Below are positions 46,981 to 56,560 of a stretch of DNA of 64,000 bases, one piece after another; positions within the stretch are counted from its first letter, which is position 1, and the number at the start of each line of letters is the position of its first letter. The notes under the pieces were generated by a model. It did no database searches, had not been told where the DNA came from, and saw only the letters and a list, made by a program, of their open reading frames with translations. The DNA is from Escallonia rubra (Eukaryota > Streptophyta > Magnoliopsida > Escalloniales > Escalloniaceae), in contig JAVXUO010002083.1 of the NCBI GenBank assembly GCA_033065855.1, forward strand, positions 124,001 through 188,000, in the 5' to 3' direction. Made by a program: the position numbers and the translations under genes.

Positions 46981-47490
46981 ATCCCAACCTAATCCACGTT
47001 CTCAGAATCTACTCTTGCTCACAGATTATCTAAGGCTTAGGAATCTACCTAATCTCATATCCAGGTAGGGGAAACTATGCAAATAATGATAATAATAGTC
47101 ACAATCAGACAATCAAAATCCAGGTAGAGGAAACTATACAAATCTTATCAAGGATCAATAACTTATCCTGATTTTGATTGCTTTGAGTCGCTGTGTCGAC
47201 TTTGCTTCGCCAGATTTATATCATCGTTTTTGTGTCTGTTGTCTCTTCTGGAACATTACAGAATTTTTGTTGTGAACCCTGAGTGCCACTATGTATGATT
47301 TTGTTAAGAATTTTTATGTTTTGACTGCCTGATTGTGATTATTATTATTATTATTATTATTATTAATATTTGTATAGTTTCCCCTACCTGGATATAAGTT
47401 TAGGTAGATTCCTAAGCTTCAGATAATCTGTATGTGAGTGAGAGTAGATTCTAAGAACGTGGGTAGGGTTTGGATAAGTTGTTTGATTAT
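46981..47490. repeat. Large inverted repeat (arms about 130 bp)
   Basis: The left arm (about 46981-47110: …CCACGTTCTCAGAATCTACT… CCAGGTAGGGGAAACTATGC…) and the right arm (about 47335-47490: …GTATAGTTTCCCCTACCTGG… AGTAGATTCTAAGAACGTGG…) are inverted copies with few mismatches, separated by about 225 bp. A (TTA)n run sits at 47340-47365. It is probably two retroelement pieces in opposite orientation, or a foldback element. Confidence 0.65.
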
Positions 47491-47997
47491 TTAAGTGTAA
47501 CGGGGGGTATTTTGGTAATTTACCACCTCGAAGGGGGTATTTTGGTAATTTTACTTATGAGAGGCATTTTGAGGTAAATTCACATACAGTAATATTGTTT
47601 GAGTGATTTTACTTGCAGGGAGGCTATTTTGTGATTCAAGTGTGAGAAGGGGTATTTCATGACTTTATTTGAATTGTACTATAAAATGTTTTGGGAGAGG
47701 TCACTGATGTTATCAATATTGTGTCGAGGATGGAAATTTTTTGATGAAAAATGAGATTATTCTGATGGATCCAGATGCACCAGACTATGGACAAAGTCTA
47801 GATAGTCTTAGGAAGATTGAGGTGTAGATGTTTAGGGTCACTGAAGCAAGTTATCACCCATTCCATTAGAGAGGAGTCGATATCATGAGTGCGAATACCA
47901 TAAAGGCCTAAGAGAACTATATCTGAGGAAGGGGTGATCCGCCGTTTCTGAAAGACTGAGGCATACTGGATAGAGCTCCGAAATAGTGATCTGTAAT
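47491..47997. other. Retroelement-like untranslated sequence
   Basis: Repeated GGGGGTATTTTGGTAATTT at about 47506 and 47535 with GAGGCATTTTGAGG resembles gypsy LTR or leader DNA. No frame is conserved. Confidence 0.35.
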
Positions 47998-48782
47998 TTA
48001 TAAAGGTGTATATGCAGAGGTAACTTTCCCAATAACTTGCCTGATTAGGAAGTTCATTTTTTGAGGGGTGGGTAAAGCCCACATTTTTTCCATACCCTGG
48101 ATGCGAGAGCAGGTAAATTGGACCGAACTCCACGAGAATTGAGTAATCTTTCTCTGATTTTTTTTATAGCATATGATATGCAGAGGCATCGACAAAATCC
48201 ACTGAAGTGGTTTTACTACAGACTCGGGTATTTTCAATTGGATGATCGATCAAAAATGTGGATAGCTAGGACCCTAAACTCAATGTCCGGAGGGAACGTC
48301 GCTTTGAAAAGATTTTTGTTCCAAGCATTGTTCCGGATAAGATCCATAACAATACCTATCGGATCATGGGATAGTTGCAAACTTGTGGTAGGTGTTCATG
48401 CAATATTTGGAATCCATTGATCATCCCAAATAAAAATTTTGAGCATCCGTACTACCATGCCATCTCAAGCCTTTTTTACTGACTTTACTCCTTGTCAAAA
48501 TGCCCCGCCATCCCCATGAGAAATTATCACTTTCAGGACTATTGAATAAGGTTTTCCTAATACAATACTTGCCGGTCAAGCCCTTTGCAAGTAGACTGTC
48601 CGGTTCTTTCACGATTTACTAGCTTGTTTTGACCAAACTGCTTGGTTATTGAGACCAATATCCTTAAATCCAAGACCACCCTGACTTTTGGGGGCACATA
48701 AGGTATGCCAATTGATCCAGTGCACTATTCTTTTATGTTCATTGCCTACCCACCAGAACTTACACAACTTCAAGTTAAATTT

Positions 48783-48787
<5 letters not shown>
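47998..48787 (-). pseudogene. LINE (non-LTR retrotransposon) reverse-transcriptase C-terminal relic
   Basis: Minus strand, in order from 48787 downwards: KFWWVGNEHKRIVHWINWHT, LCAPKSQGGLGFKDIGLNNQ, AVWSKQA, then SLLAKGLTGKYCIRKTLFN, SWGWRGILTRSKVSKKGLRW, then further down SHDPIGIVMDLIRN and FPPDIEFRVLAIHIFDRSSN. This matches the post-polymerase part of plant L1-type ORF2. Frame changes and stops make it dead. It ends exactly at a TA microsatellite. Confidence 0.75.

Positions 48788-48813
<26 letters not shown>
48788..48813. repeat. (TA)n microsatellite left of element C
   Basis: A pure TA run directly joined to GGGGGCCGATCCACA. Confidence 0.9.
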
Positions 48814-49620
48814 GGGGGCCGATCCACATCTAGTGGTAGATGTTATCCACCGAACCGCAACACTTTGTTGCGGTTGCTAATCATTATTTTTTCGTGAAAG
48901 CCCCCCACCCCCCACCCCCCCGCCAACCGCAACACCCCACCCCCCACCCCCCGCGTGTTGCGGTTGGTTATCATTTCCCTTTTTTTTTCTTTTCTCACTA
49001 CTTTTCATGGCCCCCACCCCCCCAACAGCAACACTTTGTTGCGGTTGTCCTTTACCGTCAAAGGCCCCAAACTCCAACAAAGTGTTGCGGTTCCCCCCTG
49101 CTGCCACGTGGCCAAACCGTAACACTTTGTTACGGTTCCCCCCTCCTGCTGCCACGTGGCCAAACCGCGGTTCCCCCCTGCCCCTGCCTGCCACGTGGCC
49201 AAACCGCAACAAAGTGTTGCGGTCCCCCTACCACGTGGTCTCCTTCCCCCTGCCACGTGGTGTCCTTCCCCCCTCGTGATGCCCCCTTTGTCCTTTTTCC
49301 AGAGCCAGCTCAAAGCTCAGCCGCAGAGTCTTCTGCCATTTTTTTTTCTTTCACAGCCTTTGACTACTGCTCACTCACGAATTTTTTTTCTCTGTCTTCT
49401 TTTTTCTTTTTCCTTTACTTTTCTCTCTTTATAATCCGTTCTACCTGAACCCTTTCTTCCACTCTCCATCATTTTTACCAACTCTCTTCATACTCCATAT
49501 CTCACCTACATAATCTCCACATCAACACCAACAAAAACAATTTACGCTAGAAGATCGGTGGATAACCGCTAGAAGATCGGTGGATTTTTCTTTAAATATA
49601 TCAAGTTAAAACAAGTAAGT
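48814..49620. mobile_element. Element C: relative of element B (left end and array; right end not found)
   Basis: It starts GGGGGCCGATCCACATCTAG, matching the ends of element B in sequence and in position next to TA repeats. AACCGCAACACTTTGTTGCG-type palindromes recur at about 48853, 49027, 49072, 49114 (as GTAACA/TGTTAC) and 49201. Five CCACGTGG palindromes lie at 49104, 49152, 49191, 49231 and 49253. 49270-49560 is pyrimidine-rich with a TATA-like CTTTATAATCC near 49427, and CGCTAGAAGATCGGTGGAT is repeated near 49546-49586. The closing terminus GGATCGGCCCC was not found before 64000, so the element is truncated or has a diverged right end. No coding frame is credible. Confidence 0.6.
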
Positions 49621-49931
49621 ATTTTAAATTTTCTTATAATTCAATGTTAATTTCAAATTGTTTTTACCAATGGATTGTTTAAATTGTGTTATGCTTAAAT
49701 TGTTCTTACCATAGTCTAAAATTCGTGTTTTTTGAGAGTTTGAAATTAGGGATTGAACTAGCGTTCATTAGCGAATATTCATTCGAAGTCCAAAAATAGT
49801 CATTGTAGACTCAAATCGAAGATAACGAAAATACAAATTGAACGAAACAAAAATCAGATCAATCGAAGATCGGATGAGCGGTTTTTTAGGGCGTCAAAAT
49901 TAGGTTTATACAAATCGGGGTATTACATTTA
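49621..49931. other. Unassigned sequence between element C and the next TIR element
   Basis: No gene. It may be part of the LTR-retroelement sequence that resumes at 51060. Confidence 0.35.
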
Positions 49932-51059
49932 GGGGAAAGTAGGGAATGACCCCCTCTACTATACACGTTGTGCGATTTGCCCCCCTCCACTTCAAACTTA
50001 AGCACTAAACCCCCCCACAGTTTGAGAAATTGGGCACGATTGACGGAAACTGTTAAACTAAACAGCGCGTGGTCAACACATGCGCTGACTAATTTTTTTT
50101 TTAAATGACAATTTTGCCCCTTCTTCTCCTGGATCTTCAATTTCAGTTTCTTCCTCTTCACCTTTTACCACCGCACCACCGGAACGGCGCCGGCGCCGGC
50201 GCAAAGTAGCCTTCAACTAACTACCACCGATTACCGCGCCGCCGCAACAGCCCCGGCAGACTCCCCGCCGCAACAGCCCCGGCAGATCGGCCATTCCTGT
50301 CGCAATCACCATTCCTGTCGCATGCCGTGGGCCATCGATCGGCCACCATTCTTGTCGCATGCCGTGGGCCATCGATCGGCCATCCAAAACCATCAGCCGC
50401 CGCCCAACCAAACCCAACCGCCACCAATCGCAATCACAACCACAACTACGGGGAAGGGGAAGGGGAAATGCAGAGAATGGGAAGGGGAAATGTAGAGAAT
50501 GGGAAGGGGAAAAGAGTGAAGAACAGGAAGAAGAAGGGAAGGGGGGAAAAGAGTGAAGAACAGGAAGAAGAAGAAGAGAAACCCTAATTTGAAAATTAGG
50601 GTTTCAAAACCTACCCTAATTTTTAAATCAAGGTTTCAAATCCTCTAATTTTAGGATTTCAAAAGCTTAATTTGCAAATTAGTTGCTAATCCTAACGGCA
50701 ATCGCGGTTCCTTTTTTTTTTTTTTTGTAACTCTCTGGTGGTCGGAGAAAAAGACCAGTTGTTGTGCTCAGTGAATCACCAATTGTAGCGGGGTTGACCA
50801 GAGGAGGAGGGTCATGGGCAAAAATTGTAATTTAAATTTGAGGGGAGGAAATTGCACACCGTGTATAGTACAGGGGGTCATTAGCTAATAAAGAAATAAG
50901 GATATATTGGTCATTTCACGCGATTATTAACGGAGCCGACTAAGGTGCCCATTTTCTTAAACTGTGGGGGGGGGGGGGTGGTTTAGTGCTTAAGTTTGAA
51001 GTGGAGGGGGGCAGATCGCACAACGTGTATAGTAGAGGGGGTCATTCCCTACTTTCCCC
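49932..51059. mobile_element. Long-TIR, Mutator-like non-autonomous element
   Basis: The left arm GGGGAAAGTAGGGAATGACC and the right arm inverted (identical over these 20 bases) continue as near-identical inverted repeats through TACACGTTGTGCGAT and the CTTCAAACTTAAGCACTAAA block, about 100 bp. A third, diverged copy of the arm lies at about 50830-50885. The flanks TTACATTTA and TTATGTTTG share six of nine positions, possibly an old 9-bp duplication. The interior has tandem duplications (GCATGCCGTGGGCCATCGAT twice near 50318-50377; GGGAAGGGGAAA repeats near 50455-50510) and an AAACCCTAA/TTAGGGTTT phase like that in 7265-8594. The frames here are compositional. Confidence 0.68.
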
Positions 51060-52592
51060 TTATGTTTGTGAAACATTCGATGAAGAATTTTCTCAGATTT
51101 TTCTGGGCATGGGAAGTGCCTCAAATAATTTTTTTTTTTTAAAACAAGATTTTGAATTATTTAACATAGTAAATAAATTTATTTTTAGCCTAGAATTTTA
51201 TAATAATCTAAATGATGGTGATGCTTGAGTGTCTGAAATGTCGTGGCATTTCAGTGCTGTTTGTTATATTTTTGGGGCTTGAGCATTGGCGCTCAATTGA
51301 ATGAACAGTTTAGGGTTCCGAGCGAGAAATTTCCAGAATGACCGTTCATGTTCGAAATACCCATCAGTGATTTAAAAAGGACTCTTTTAGGTTATATCTA
51401 TGGGGATAAGGTACTTTAGGCATTATGGGCAAATAGGTAATTATACAAAAATCGATGGGCGGTCGGCTAAAATTTTACTCATTTAAAAAGAAACCTAATA
51501 CTTACATGTGCCCGAGCGACAATAAATGACATCCGTATGATTTGTTATTTAGGTTTTGATAGTCAAGAGCTAGGGCCGTCATTTGAACAAATACCTGAAG
51601 CAGATTTTGAGCGAGGTAAGTACCCCTGTCATGTTCCTCTGTATACTTATTTGCAAAACCTATGATATGTGCTTATGATTTGATAATTTAAAGTTGAAAG
51701 TTCTATTCTGCATATGTTTATTTCTAAAGTATTTGATTTGAAACGTAAATTGAAAGAATGCCATGGAATGCTGTGTGAGTCATAGAATTCCTGAGTACAT
51801 GTTAAATGAGCAATGAAACTCGTCTTGGTTGTTGTGCCCCATATCCAACGGGGGAATGTTGGATTTCGGGCCCTGGTCAACAGGGATTGTACGTTGATGC
51901 ACAGTACTATGGCTGGTGGTGTGCCCTTACGTCCACATGATTATTTTATCCCGAGTGTAGGAGGGATTTCGGGCCCAGTCAGGGGGGCTCGTACGCTAAC
52001 CACAACATACCTACGAAAAGAAATATATGTGTCTGATGTGAATGGAATGAACGATGATTGTACTCAGATTTGAAAATCTTTTCTTTTGAAATTTCATGTA
52101 TATGTAAATGAAGGAAGTTTTACGAATGACAATAATCGAATGTTTGATTTGTTGAAAGAAAACCCATGGCATGTTGTAGAAACTTCAAAACTATTTTAGG
52201 AACATGGCTGGTGTACTTGCTGGGCTTTCGCTCATTCCTTATTTTTCATGTGACGACTTAAGGGAAGCAGTGTCGTATGAGCCACATGGGGGAGTGATGC
52301 CCGAAGAGAACTTTTAGAATAATGAGTGCCCACTTTTCGAATATTTTAGTCTATCTTAATTTACGTTATGCTTGAACTGATGTAAGGAGCTTATGTCTCC
52401 TCGAGTTTTTTCATAAGTTTAAAAACATGTAATGAGAGTTTTATTTGAATTTTTGGAAGTCGGTAAATTAGAATTAATTTAAAGTCACAGGATTGTAGTA
52501 AGGCCTGGCAGAGCCCTGGCAGGTGTTTGAATGGGCCTGCAGCTGGTCACGTGCCCAGCACACGTGCTTACCCGTGGGTTCGGGTCGTGACA
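51060..52592 (+). mobile_element. LTR-retrotransposon remnant (gypsy-like LTR)
   Basis: Non-coding. GATTTCGGGCCC occurs twice (51861, 51966), each followed about 15-20 bp later by GTACG and by GTCA or GGTCA, and the stretch ends GGGTTCGGGTCGTGACA at 52592, as gypsy LTRs do. The Mutator-like element at 49932-51059 probably inserted into it. The left LTR end and target duplication were not found. Confidence 0.45.
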
Positions 52593-53040
52593 ATTGTTGG
52601 TGGTGTTGGGGGGCAGATTTGGTAGATTTTTGGGGGTAGATTGACTAGATTGTAAAGTGTGCTGGTGATGGGTCACTTGTGGAGGTGTCCAGGTGGTTGA
52701 TGGTTGTGGTTGGTGGTGTTAGGAAGGGGGGTGGGGGTTAGGGTTGGTGGGTGTTACGGTGGTGGCTTGGTGATGGTTAGTGTTTGAGTAAAAGCTGACT
52801 GGGAAAGTGATGGTAATGATCTGAGAATGACAAAATAGAAGGGAAGGAGAAGAGGGAAGGGGGATGGCAATCACGTCCTCTAAAAAAATCTTCAACGTTG
52901 TGTCCATTCCAGGAGGGAAGGGAAGGGGGATGGCAATCAAGTCCTTTAACACAAGTCTTTAACGCGGTGTCCATTTTGTTTGATCAACAAATATAAGTGA
53001 ACTAATGCATCACACTGTACCAAGTTATAATTTGCCCTTA
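52593..53040. mobile_element. Right part of a MULE of the 7265-8594 type
   Basis: The TGG-skewed core is followed by TTTGATCAACAAATATAAGT and TAATTTGCCCTT, matching the inner right end of the element at 7265-8594 (TTTGATCAACGGACATAAGT, TAATTAGCCCTT). A 60-bp unit containing GGGATGGCAATCA is duplicated at about 52855-52970. The left terminus is missing. Confidence 0.45.
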
Positions 53041-53116
53041 AACTCTGACATAAGTGATCACTTTAGTTTATTAGGAACGTCACTTTTGCCCAAAAGTTTT
53101 GGATTAATCCTTTTCA

Positions 53117-53400
53117 CTACAGGCAAAAAGCTCTACATCGACGGTCGGTATGCACCGGCATAAATGAAAAACTATCACAGTAGGCTTATACGGCACTACA
53201 TGACTGCCGTCGTAGGCTTATAAGGCACTACAAGACTGTCGCCTTTACTTGCGTTGTACCAGACATATGCCAGTGGTCCAAGGAACTATACCTATGGTTA
53301 ACTGTCTCCAGTGTTCTTATACACGTCTACTAAAATTACCAATAGCGGCGGTCCTAACCTATGCCGGCGGTCAAAGCCACCACCATTGGCAATATTATAA
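53117..53400. mobile_element. CACTA element terminus
   Basis: It begins CACTACAGGCAAAAAGCTC, a CACTA tip, followed by subterminal repeats such as GCCGTCGTAGGCTTATA / AGGCTTATACGGCACTACA and ATGCCGGCGGTC. The remainder of the element and its second end are not visible. Confidence 0.5.
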
Positions 53401-54160
53401 TTTCTTGCATAATTGAAGTAAATAGCAACACAGACACTAATAATGGTAATTATAGGTGTTTTTTGTTTTTATTCATTATTGCCATGGTGGTGATAATAGC
53501 TGCTGGTGGTTTTTGTATGTGTGGTATATGGATGATGGCGACGTGGTAACAGGTCTGGTGGTGATGGGGTGGGTCGGTGTGTGGAGAAGGCAAGTTTGGG
53601 GGGGTGGGGGGGTGGGGGGGGTGGGGGTGGGGGGTTTCAATGGTGGCAGTGGTGGAAGTGACCACCTAAGAAATGTTTTGTATTGAAATGTGGCTCCTGT
53701 ATTTTTTCTAACGGAGTTTGAGGTTGTATTTCAAAATAATATCTAAAACTGAAAACTCCAAAATCAAATCGACAACTACTTTAAAAAACTTAGAGAAGCC
53801 AAACTGTCTACCAAATGTCAAATTCTTTTTCAGTTTACAAAACTGAAGAAATAACTACAACTACAAACTCTGTCAAACGCTATGTAAATAGTTTGTGCTT
53901 TTTTGTTGCAATGTTTCACTATAAAACTAATCGTAACTAATTAATAAAAAATAAGATGAGTATATTAGCTAAACATTCTTGTAAAGCAATTAAAGCAAAT
54001 TTGAAGAGACATGGGTGTTAAGAATTTCACAAGCAAGTATCGGAGGACATATCATATTGGACGTAGCCAAAGCACCTTTGTGAAGTTTAACGCAAGCAAA
54101 ACGGATTTGAGAGATATTTCATTATAGAAGTAATTTAGAGAGATCCAAACACTCTAATAT
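53401..54160. other. G-rich and AT-rich repeats; no gene
   Basis: Around 53590-53640 there is a G-rich run with short T/GT spacers. 53700-53890 (…ACTGAAAACTCCAAAATC… TCAAACGC) resembles the right end of the 42431-43497 type of element. No coding region. Confidence 0.4.
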
Positions 54161-54162
54161 CC

Positions 54163-54926
54163 TGTTTGTGAGTTTTGAGATGAGAGAAGAGAATGGACGA
54201 TAAGAGAATGAAAGAGAAGAGAAGACAATTTTTCTTACTGTTGTTTGTAAGTTTAAGAGAGAAAAAAACATCATTCCTTTTTCTTGTGTATGAGTTGAGT
54301 AGAAAAGAAATAAAAAGAGACCCGATTACGTATATACCCTTATACTAGACTGTAATAATCTAACAAAGATTATGAATGTATGATCCTAAAAAAGATTATG
54401 ATTTTTAACGGGAAAACAAATTAGTCATCAATGATATCATACAAAGTTCATACCACACTAAAGTAATAAGCCTTCTATCAGTGATTAATGTCACAATAAA
54501 AGAAACAAATATAGCCATACAAATATCCCATCCCATCATCAAAATCTAATTAATGTCACACCAAAAGTAAAAAAAATCAATAATGAGTCAACTCTAACAT
54601 ATAAAACATTCATATGTTTATAAGTAAAAAGTTAGAAACAAACCATGAAATGAAATTTAAAAGTCATTAAAATTGTAGTCTTCATTATCTCAGGTAATAT
54701 GGGCAAGAGATAATATGGGCATTATTAAAATGTGACTTATGAGAGCTTCCTTTCTCTTTGTTTCTTTTGAATTTTGGAAGGAAAGTTTTAAAGATAAAAG
54801 AAGCCAAATTTTTTCTCCCTTTTCTCTTCATATAAAAACTCACAAGCTAGAAAAATGGAGCAAATGAGCCACTTTCTTTTCTCTCTAAACTTTCTTTTCT
54901 CTCTAAAAAAAACTCACAAACAGGCT
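54163..54926. mobile_element. Foldback-like MITE
   Basis: The left CCTGTTTGTGAGTTTTGAGA and the right, inverted, CCTGTTTGTGAGTTTTTTTT, followed by GAGAGAAAAGAAAG-type sequence, form inverted ends. The interior is AT-rich with no frame. Its right end is included in the tandem duplication described next. Confidence 0.5.
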
Positions 54927-55117
54927 AGAAGGGATCCATAGGATGAGAGGAATACATTCAGAGAGTAAGATAGGTCCATCAATAAATAAGTACATATTCC
55001 CAAGCCAAAATTTTTCTCCCTTTTCTCTTCATATAAAAACTCACAAGCTAGAAAAAATGGAGCAAATGAGCCACTTTCTTTTCTCTCTAAAAAAAACTCA
55101 TAAACAGGCTAGAAGGG
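54801..55117. repeat. Tandem duplication, unit about 205 bp
   Basis: 54801-54962 (AAGCCAAATTTTTTCTCCCT… ACAGGCTAGAAGGGATCCAT…) is repeated at 55001-55117 and continues after the solo LTR at 55554-55590 (AAGGGATCCATAGGATGAGA). Confidence 0.75.
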
Positions 55118-55553
55118 TGATATGGAAAGAAAATAGCACCTAAGAGATGGTGACACGTGTCACCATCTGGTACTCTCAAAACTGCTACTCCCTTAATGGA
55201 GAAGTAGGGAGTAATAACCACCCACCTTCCCACTTTTTATCCATTATGGCAATAAACCCTACTTAATAGCGGTAACTACCCATTAAGAAGAGTAACCCCT
55301 CATTAGTCCGGTAACTCCCGAATTAAAGCGAGAATAATTAACCACTAAGTAGGGGTGACTCTATAAAAGGGAAAGAAGAAGAACAATGAAAGGTAATTGA
55401 CTTAATCCGAGTTTACACTAAAATCCATCTTAAGCATTTTCTGACTTAAGCATCGGAGATTTCCCGCCGGAAATCTCTCCGGCGAGTCACCGGTGTTGTC
55501 TCTTTGTTGCGCAGGTCTATTCACGAATCAAGTTCCAGATTTCATCCACAACA
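55118..55553. mobile_element. Solo LTR, 436 bp
   Basis: It starts TGATATGGAAAGAAAATAGC and ends TTCATCCACAACA. Perfect 5-bp target duplications AAGGG lie at 55113-55117 and 55554-55558. The uninterrupted pre-insertion sequence GCTAGAAGGGATCCATAGG survives at about 54923-54941 in the first tandem copy. A TATA box (CTATAAAAG) lies at about 55351. No internal region is present. The superfamily (probably copia, from the small size) is inferred. Confidence 0.8.
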
Positions 55554-55590
55554 AAGGGATCCATAGGATGAGAGTAATACATTCAGAGAC

Positions 55591-55984
55591 GACTTCCACA
55601 ACTCCATTCTCTGCAATTATCCTTTTATATGCTCAATTAGCTTAAATTATCCAATTATAGAGCTAACATGGATATGTTACTAGGTTCCTGCTTTCTACAG
55701 GTACATGTCTTATCCTTCAAAATTATCACATGTTTATAACACAATTTCGGATAAGATTTTTTTTTTTTTGGGGGGGGGGGAGGGAGGGAGGAGGAGGCTA
55801 TAGATTTTGTGAGGATCAATGGAAAATAAAAAACTAATTACAAATAAATTGCTCAATAAGCTTAGGTTGGGGATGGAATAGAGCGCACAAGGCGGGTGCC
55901 ACTGGTTCCTGCCTTCTACAAATACATGTCTTTTCCTTCGGAATTATCACTTATTTACATCAAAATTTCGGAGCCATTTAATTG
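55591..55984. other. Intergenic; no gene
   Basis: Contains a T/G run at 55759-55790. CTACAGGTACATGTCTTATC (55696) and CTACAAATACATGTCTTTTC (55916) are short direct repeats. Confidence 0.45.
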
Positions 55985-56560
55985 TTATTAATTGAATATT
56001 AAAAGCCACGTGCAGAGCCATTTAACTCTCACGAAGTGAATGCACCTCTTCATGACACTTGCTGATGCATTATAAATAGGTTTGCTATCCACATATATCC
56101 TCACTCCGAATTTCCATTTGTTCCCTTTGATGGAAAAATCTTGTCGATCGACTACTCTGCAATACTAAAAAATCGTTTGTTTACAATGGGAGGTAGATTT
56201 ACTGTTACCCTATTAATCTTATAAGAGAGTAAATACAGTCTTATGGAGAAAATGCATAGCAGTCGACTCAAGAATTCTCATACATTCTGTTATTAGGATG
56301 GACCTTGAGCTTTCGTGTGGACGTACTATCTTATCGTTCTAACTTTTGTTTAAATTCCTCCGTCCAGGTTGACCAAATATCAGGACATGCACCAGCATGT
56401 GTGACTAAAATGAGGAATCTTCTAATTAAGTTCAGAAGCTGGAGGCAGCAGAGGCAGTGAACACTTGTGTGCTTATGATGGCTAACCATTGCCATTGCCA
56501 TTGCCATTGCCTTACCACTGGTGTAGATATATACTGCTGTACAACATTCATTCACTATGA
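55985..56560 (+). pseudogene. Broken copy of the WIT gene tail (copy 2)
   Basis: Homologous to the WIT intron 3/exon 4 region. TTGACCAAATATCAGGACAT then GCACCAGCATGTGTGACTAA corresponds to exon start 27305 (GATGCACCTGCATGTGTGAC). AGAAGCTGGAGGC…AGAGGCAGTG and TGATGGCTAACCAT correspond to the exon's middle and its end plus stop. The stretch for the membrane anchor is deleted and stops interrupt the frame. Its 3' flank TGTACAACATTCATTC matches that of the real gene. (CCATTG)n is expanded at 56484-56512. Confidence 0.65.

Noticed and set aside
50155..50590. Arg/Gln- and Glu/Lys-rich frames in the long-TIR element
   Set aside because: Caused by tandem GGGAAGGGGAAA and CGCATGCCGTGG repeats.
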